From Proteles cristata cristata (Eukaryota > Chordata > Mammalia > Carnivora > Hyaenidae), in contig JAESUZ010003900.1 of the NCBI GenBank assembly GCA_017311185.1, forward strand, positions 1,116,001-1,180,000: a stretch of DNA of 64,000 bases, written 5' to 3'. Position numbers and translations under genes: made by a program. Shown here in pieces: positions 57,881 through 64,000 of this stretch; within the stretch, counting starts at the first letter, position 1, and the number at the start of each line of letters is the position of its first letter. The notes below the pieces were generated by a model. That model did no database searches. It saw nothing but the letters and a program-made list of their open reading frames with translations, and was not told where the DNA came from.

Positions 57881-58079
57881 GGGGCACCTGGGTGGCTCAG
57901 TCGGTTAAGCGTCCGACTTCGGCTAGGGTCATGATCTCACGGTTCGTGGGTTTGAGGCCCGCGACGGGCTCTGTGCTGCCAGCTAGTTCAGAGCCTAGAG
58001 CTGCTTTGGATTCTGTCTCCCTCTCTCTCTGACCCTCCCCTTCTCACACTGTCTTTCTCTCTCTGAAATAAATTTTTAA
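57881..58079 (+). mobile_element. CAN-SINE
   Basis: The head is 'ggggcacctgggtggctcag', followed by an intact GTCGGTTAAGCGTCCGACTT. The TSD aaaatgcaaata(a/g)aga lies at 57865-57880 and 58080-58095 with one mismatch. Confidence 0.96.
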
Positions 58080-58200
58080 AAAATGCAAATAGAGATATTT
58101 TTGAGTGATTAGATTATAAGTGATTTTGGATCTTCATTAACTTTTTCTGAATTTTCTAATTTTAGACAATGAGCATGAACTTTTATAATTAAAATAATGC

Positions 58201-60104
58201 TGTCCAAGACAGATATGGCTTAAGAGTCACATCTACAGACTTTCAGAATGCTTGAAAAGAAAACCTTGAAAGCAACTCAGTCTACTTCCGTCCATACTTT
58301 ATTCCAGGCTCTCTTGTAAACCTCTCAATTCTCCCAGCTAACACAAACGTATTTTTCCAAATGTGTGACAATGGCCCTCTATTCTGGCTCTCATCCAACA
58401 CCCCTACCATTCTGCCATCTGATGTGATGGACAGTATTGCCTCCTTCCATCTTCTCAAATGCAAAAGTATTAGGATTAGTTAAAAGAGACAAAGGGAGAA
58501 GAAATTTCTGTCTACATCTAATTAAAAATCTTCCAGAAACACTGAGAAATAGTCTTACAGCTCTTAGCTGCCAATCAAAATGCCTTTAAATGAGTATTTT
58601 TAATGTTTATGATTCAGAAATACATTTTTAAGTGCCATGGTGTTTTATTATCAACTTCTCTCTTTCTATAATCAAGTTTTTCCCTCACAGTTTGAACTAT
58701 TCTAATGAAGTGCTTTAATAACAAATGGTGTTTGTGTTTTACTTTTCCTAGATGCAATCTCTATTTTTAAAAAGAGCACAAAATGAAGTGATCTCTAGCT
58801 CCTTAATTTGATTATATTCTACCTATCAAAATATTTATATTAATCTCATTAAAATATGAGTAAGCGTTTTTATGGTGGTTGGTTTTATGGCATTCCTTGG
58901 AGTTCCTCTAAGTGCCTTCCCTTGTATATTGTCTAGATTATAGATCACCACACTACTGTCCTTCACATCTCCTCATTCATCTTAATAATCGAAAGATCTT
59001 CCAGTAATTACAGTTTAGAAATATGCACTCTGTTGGGGTTTTCAGCATTGTGTGCCTGAATCTTTTATTTTAACCGTTTGGGAAACAGAGCTACACAAAA
59101 AGTGCCACAGAGTAAACACAGAAGTCCCCAATCTAGTTCAGTTCCCACAGTCACTGTGTCAACTTGACAGATCACTATCCTCCATGTTCCCATATATGTG
59201 TAAAGTGAAAACACTGGAGCAGACGATCTCTGAAGGCTGTCTGATGGGTTCCATCCTGTTTTCTGAACTTAAGATGCTTCTTAACGCTGCGTAGAAAGAG
59301 GAGACTGGATGGCTCCCATCATTGCAATCCATTTCCCAGCAACTTGGATCTTGAATAGATTTGTTTTGAGAAGAGAGATAAGAGACCACATGAGCCTCAG
59401 ATACCAAAGCCTACCCTATCAAATCTAAATCATACAGAAATGTTCAGAAAACTGTTATAATTTAAGTTTAAATTTCCTCCAATCAGGTCCATAGTTTTAT
59501 GCTTGGAGAGAATTATACTAGTGTAAGGAGTCAGGGGACCAATCTTGAGTTAGTTTTCGGCTGATGGACAGTCATTTGACAAGATTCCAATGCAACTTCA
59601 GAGAATGTTATAAATACTCCAGGTAAGTAAACAAATGAGGCATTTCCATTACAGGCACCACAGTGACTGGCTAAAGGCTTTTCTTTGTTCTTTCATTTGA
59701 TGATGATTGAAAATTAACTATGAGAAATCTAGAAAAAGGGAGGGCCAAGAGCCTTCACCTGACAGACTGGTTAATTTAGACTGCAACGCAGAGCATACTT
59801 TTTTATTTAAAGTGAGTTAAATCTTTGAAAAAATCTTAACATGAAGAAAAACAAGTCAGAATGAAATTATGGAAGTTACAATTATTGTACAACTGCATTT
59901 TTAGCTTATCTTTCCAATTTTTAACATAATGAATTATTAATGATTAACAATTATCAGCAAGCACTTACTATCTGTATCACATATTTATTTGTGAAGACCT
60001 TATATATTCATTTAGTGAGACATTCTTTCTACAAATATTTATAAAATGTCTGCAATACTAAAAATGTTATGTCAGGTGAAACACAAACCTTAATAACAAT
60101 AATA
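58201..60104. other. Unrecognised non-coding sequence (1.9 kb)
   Basis: No interspersed repeat is recognised. The AT-rich stretch 58540-58900 is free of simple-sequence decay. Frames are at most 82 codons. Confidence 0.42.
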
Positions 60105-60400
60105 TCTAACAATTATGGAATGTCATACACAGGGCACTGTCACAAACATACATATATTAATGAGCTATACATATCTATTAGCTCATTAAATGTTAATGAG
60201 CTGTTTATATAATTCATCTTACATATACATTAATCTTTATAGCAAACTCATGAGACTGTTAGTATTATCATCTTCATTTTACAAGTAAGAAAACTGAGCC
60301 ATAGACTGTCAGCAGCCTTGTCCAGAGTCTAAGACCCAGATCTATTATTTGGCATAAACCTTGAGTTGAAAGTCTCAGGCTCTTAACTACTACAATACAA
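60105..60400 (-). mobile_element. MIR SINE, antisense
   Basis: 'cacagggcactgtcacaaac', 'tatagcaaactcatgagact', 'attatcatcttcattttaca' and 'aagaaaactgagccatagac' are antisense MIR landmarks. The middle repeats a 'taatgagct' motif. Confidence 0.7.
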
Positions 60401-60804
60401 GTACTATGTTAAAACATGAAACTGCAGTTTTTGTTGGTCAAAAAAAATGGTTGAATATCAACAATTTCAACCTATAGGTTTGCTATACAAATCAGTTCTC
60501 CTAACAACCAAGCTGTAAGAATTTAGAGGTGGTAGAAATGACCAAGGGGCTGGTGTTCTCAAAGAAAGCTTCATGGAATGGAAATTTATCTCAGCTTTAA
60601 AAGACAGGACTTGGATAAAGAGAAAAGGAGGAGAGTAGTTTCTAGGAGAGATGACATACACGGAGACATGCAGGTAAGAATGCATCCATGTTTTCTATAA
60701 GCACTGACTTTCATTTGGTTCCTATGATGGAATTCATCTCCTGGTCAATTTTCAGATTCGAGCCACTTCCCGTACCACCAATAGCTAATGGCCCTAAACA
60801 GGGG
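60401..60804. other. Unrecognised non-coding sequence
   Basis: Nothing recognised. Confidence 0.4.
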
Positions 60805-61235
60805 CCTAATGGGTGTTCCCTCAAAATTCACATGCTGAAGTCTTCACTTCCAATACTCAGAATGTCACCTTGTTTGGAAATCGGTTAATTGCAGATAGAA
60901 TTAGATAAGATGAAGTCACTAGGGTGACTTCAATTCAATATGACTAAGTTCTTTTTGAGAGGGAGAATTTGACACAGAGACATATATACAAGGATAATGA
61001 TATGGAGATAAAGGCAGAGTGCAGAAATGCTTCTACAGGCCAAGAAACACCAAAGATTGTCAGCAAATGACCAGGAGGAAAGTGACAGACCTGGAACAGA
61101 TTTTCCTTAGAAGTAACCAGTGCTGTTGACACCTTGACATTGGAACTTCTAGCCTGGTGAACAGTGAGACAAAAATTTCTCTACAGTCACCCAGTTTATG
61201 GTACTTTATCATGGCAGCCTTAGCAAACTATATGA
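60805..61235 (+). mobile_element. Solo LTR of ERVL-MaLR (MLT1-type), second copy
   Basis: 'ctcaaaattcacatgctgaa', 'cttgtttggaaatcggttaa', 'gccaagaaacaccaaagatt', 'gacaccttgacattggaact' and 'cacccagtttatggtacttt' are in MLT1 LTR order, in the same orientation as the copy at 4659. It is diverged and has no internal region beside it. Confidence 0.8.
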
Positions 61236-61699
61236 GAGGAAATACAAGGAGTCTTGCATTCTCTACTCATTATTTGGATGTCCTTACCTTTCCTCCCTCC
61301 CCCCTGCCCCTCACATGTACCTTGGGAAAAGAGTCACAGGAATTCCTCTGGCCTTTAAATTCTGAGTCTTGATCAGCACACCAGTACTTCTGTCTCAATG
61401 TTTTATCATAACAAACTTGGCCATTAACCCAAGTCCTCTTCTTTAAACATTCTGACTTCGCCATCTCTCAAGTTACGTATTTTTGTGGTATATGAATCTA
61501 CTACTCTTTCTCAATATCAGCATTTTTCTCCCCTGATTTAAGAGCTGTTTATAAACCATACGAATATGTAAGACATGATTTATGGTAACATTTGTCTATC
61601 TGGAAAAATTGAAATCTCTTCTGAATATAACTACTTCTGATTTTTAAAAAGAACGTACCACAATTTCCTGAGGCAATGCCAAAGTAAGAATATATATAT
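61236..61699. other. Unrecognised non-coding sequence
   Basis: Nothing recognised. There is a C-rich patch at 61291-61310. Confidence 0.4.
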
Positions 61700-62040
61700 C
61701 GTGAAGATTATTTAATACTTATGGCAGTTATTTTTAAAAGCAAATTTACATGTATTACCTCATTTAATCCTTATAACAAGCTGAAAAGAGCTCTATTATT
61801 ATCCTAAAGAAAGTGAAGCACAGAGATCAAGGAATTTACTCATAGTCATACAGGTAGTAAGTGTTCTAATCATGATAAAATAAAGGGGGGGGTGTTTATT
61901 GTGTACTTGCTGCATACACAACATTGTGTATTCTGGTTTCATAGGTTATCTCTTTTAATTTATCCTAACACTGTGTGTGTAAGTCATGATTTATACATTT
62001 TTTCCAGATCATACAACTGAGGCTTGCCGAGTTTGTGTAA
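61700..62040 (-). mobile_element. Two adjacent MIR fragments, antisense
   Basis: The first (61700-61880) has 'tgtattacctcatttaatcc', 'gctctattattatcctaaag', 'aagtgaagcacagagatcaa' and 'catacaggtagtaag'. The second (61890-62040) restarts with 'tattgtgtacttgctgcata' and 'ataggttatctcttttaatt'. A G8 run (61885-61892) separates them. Confidence 0.6.
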
Positions 62041-62497
62041 CATGTCCTGTTCATCTTGCTGGTAATTTGGGGGACAATATTCAAGCCCATTGGCAATGCT
62101 ATTGGAATATGTGTTTTGTTTCCCACGTTTATAAAATTGATCAATCTCACTATATCTACATAAATCTTTTCTTTTTCTCAATCTTGCCACTAGTGTTATT
62201 ACTCACTTCTGTAACACTGTCCTACCCTAGTACTTTGAAACCAAGCTGATCTCTACCAAGAGTAAATATAAAAACAGTTTCACCCATGGTCAAGTAGCTA
62301 TCTTCAAAGTTCTTACTTGAACTTACTTTGAAGTTCTTAATACTTCTCTTCTGTGGTTCCAGGCACCAAGCTCACTTTTTCTTACTCCTGTAACCCAATC
62401 TCTATTTCGAATCACATTTTGAATAATCAGGCCTCTGATTTGATATTTTCACTTCAATATGTTCCTTTCTTCCTTAAAAATATCAGTTTTCAATATT
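62041..62497. other. Unrecognised non-coding sequence
   Basis: A short direct duplication is visible near 62308-62340 ('aagttcttacttgaacttac' then 'tttgaagttctta'). Otherwise nothing is recognised. Confidence 0.4.
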
Positions 62498-62690
62498 GGG
62501 ACACCCGGGTGGCTCAGTCAGTCCAACTCTTAATTTCAGCTCAGGTCATGATCTCATGGTTCGTGGGTTCAAGCTCTGCATCAGGCTCTGCACTGTCAGT
62601 GCAGAGTGCCTGGGATTCGCTCTACTTCTCTCGCTGCCCTCCATGGCTTGTAATCTCTCTCTCAAAAATAAACATTATATATATATATTA
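62498..62690 (+). mobile_element. CAN-SINE with head deletion and (TA)n tail
   Basis: The head 'gggacacccgggtggctcag' goes straight to 'tcagtccaactcttaatttc', lacking the ggttaagcg part. The tail ends 'caaaaataaacatt' and then (TA)6. Confidence 0.92.
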
Positions 62691-63646
62691 CTTTTTGTTG
62701 GTACTGATCAATAATTTATTCATTTTCAATCATTGGAGGCACAAACAAAGGCTTCTGAAATTCCTTAAGAGCCTTCTGTTGATTATACTATGCAGGAGAT
62801 ACAGTGTACATTCTGTGTGTCCTCTTCTCCTGCATGAATGAAGAGAGAAAAATTTCACCATTGAAGAAATTTAGTCCCAGAAAGAAACATAAACTCAGAC
62901 ATAACATAAACATAAACTCAGATACCAAAATGAGGAGAAAAAATCAAGGGCCTAATTACTCAGTATGGGATGCAGAATGAAGTTTGGAAGCACAGCAGAA
63001 GTGCTTTACACTTCCAATTTTTAAAAAATATAGTATATTAATAAAACATTCAAGTTATAGTAAGGCTGATAGATCAGGAAATGATTGCCATTTAACAGAT
63101 AGTCTAATACACACAGTTTCCAAGAAGAAAGGTTTACACCACATTACTTATGGGCACATGGAGAAGCACCAGCGTTGATGAAAAGATAGAGGGAGAGAGA
63201 GTAGCTCTTGGCAAGAGTCTTTATTGTGGTTTCCATGGGAAAGGAGTGAAACAAGGTAAGCAGGCTTAGGTAGAATCAGCTAGTGTAAATAATTTCAGTG
63301 GGCTCTGAAGTAGCAGAGCTGCTCCTCGTTATCTGGTACCTGGGGTGATTGAAGCAGGTGGAGAGTGCCCCAGAACAGGAGAACTCACTAAAGGAGGTTT
63401 TCAGAGTGTGGACTCTGCATTGGTTAGGTTGTCCTTGAAAAGTATGCTCACGGCCAAGTTGTTCACTATCTCTAGCTACTGGCTAACCCTGGGAGGAGCA
63501 GCAGCCCCTCAAAGGCCCCAGATGTCAAAGCATCAAAATAAGAAAAGAAAAGAAAAGCATGATTAATATATCAACTAGATGACCCTGAGCCATAGAATGG
63601 CAGGTTTTTTTTAAATATTTTAACTTTTAAAAATTAATTTTATTAA
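62691..63646. other. Unrecognised non-coding sequence
   Basis: Nothing recognised. An (AAAAG)n-like run lies at 63540-63557. Confidence 0.4.
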
Positions 63647-64000
63647 GGGGCACCTGGGTGGCTCAGTCGGTTAAGTGTTTAATTCTTTTTTTTTTTTTTA
63701 ATGTTTTATTTATTTCTAGGAGAGAGAGAGACAGCGTGAGCAGGGGAGGGTCAGAGAGAGAGGGAGTGACACAGAGGCTGAAGTCAGCAGAGCTCCAGGC
63801 TCTGAGCTGGCAGTCAGCACAGAGCCCCGTGCTCGAACGTTCGAACACGATCATGACCTAAGCAAAAGTCGGACACTCAACCGACTAAGCCACCCAGGCG
63901 CCCCAAGTGTCTAATTCTTGAGCCCCGTGTAGGCCTCTGCGTTAACAGCACTGAGCCTACTTGGGATTCTCTCTCTCTCTCTGTCCCTCCCCAATTTGCC
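63647..64000 (+). mobile_element. CAN-SINE (outer of a nested pair), cut by window end
   Basis: The head 'ggggcacctgggtggctcag' runs to 63687. The body resumes at 63905 and continues past the last base without reaching its tail. Confidence 0.93.
63688..63904 (-). mobile_element. CAN-SINE (inner), young subfamily, antisense, rearranged B-box region
   Basis: The complement of GGGGCGCCTGGGTGGCTTAG ends at 63904. The young marks 'caaaagtcggac' and 'tttctaggagagag' are present, but the B-box area is altered to tcgaacgttcga, a 12-bp palindrome. The TSD aagtgt(t/c)taattctt lies at 63673-63687 and 63905-63919, within the outer SINE. Confidence 0.95.

Larger units (their letters stand above)
57335..58200 (+). 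mobile_element. Ancient L1ME-type 3' end, sense
   Basis: 'cagcaatctattctaaagaa' and 'atgccagagatgcaaacact' lead through the SINE insertions to 'ttctgaattttctaatttta' and 'gacaatgagcatgaactttt' at the 3' end. This is the older L1M 3'-terminal order. Two SINEs interrupt it. Confidence 0.7.

Noticed and set aside
62353..62841. 162-codon open frame
   Set aside because: Its middle is a CAN-SINE (62498-62690) and a (TA)n tail, so the frame is formed by repeat sequence.
2524..64000. Array-like spacing of about 200-bp repeats suggesting CRISPR or a tandem system
   Set aside because: The repeats are dispersed on both strands with different TSDs and A-rich tails. This is retroposition in a mammalian genome, not a CRISPR array.

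Overview
The window is mammalian nuclear DNA, almost certainly from a cat-like carnivoran (Felidae or close feliform kin). The main evidence is 31 copies of a tRNA-derived CAN-SINE whose head (GGGGCGCCTGGGTGGCTCAG, then TTAAGCGTCCGACTT and GGTTCGTGGGTTCGAGCCCC), CT-rich body and AATAAATAAA tail have the felid form rather than the dog or mustelid form. I recognise no functional protein-coding gene, exon, rRNA, tRNA gene or CpG island. The open frames are short and mostly lie inside repeats. The window is best read as intergenic or deep intronic DNA.

Layout. Positions 1-6600 are mostly unrecognised sequence with a hAT MITE (1287-1514), a SINE, a MIR and a solo MaLR LTR (4659-5112). Positions 6605-14510 are one layered structure. 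An old sense L2 LINE (6605-7267 and 14261-14510) is split by a near full-length antisense carnivoran L1 (about 7280-14248) with recognisable but dead ORF2 and ORF1 and a 1.8-kb 5' UTR. The L1 is itself interrupted by a SINE with a clean target-site duplication (TSD). Positions 14.5-25.9 kb are mainly unrecognised, with L2, MIR, SINE and a short 5'-truncated L1. Positions 25.9-32.2 kb are an ancient L1M cluster (antisense, sense, antisense) carrying SINEs and a Z-DNA-type alternating purine-pyrimidine tract.

Positions 32.5-36.9 kb hold L2, MER20-like and nested SINE copies, plus a perfect 18-bp-arm hairpin. Positions 36.9-42.3 kb and 45.8-50 kb are the quietest stretches. Positions 42.9-44.4 kb are an antisense L2 broken by three later insertions. 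Positions 49.9-58.2 kb are SINE-dense with two old L1 3' ends. Positions 58.2-64 kb hold MIRs, a second MaLR LTR and a nested SINE pair that runs off the window end.

The elements relate by age rather than function. L2, MIR, hAT, MaLR and L1M are the oldest layer, the carnivoran L1 is intermediate, and the CAN-SINEs are youngest. Many SINEs show A-rich tails and TSDs beginning after TT/A-rich sites, as expected of L1-driven retroposition. Family names come from recognising consensus sequences from memory, not from a database run, so boundaries of ancient repeats are approximate.
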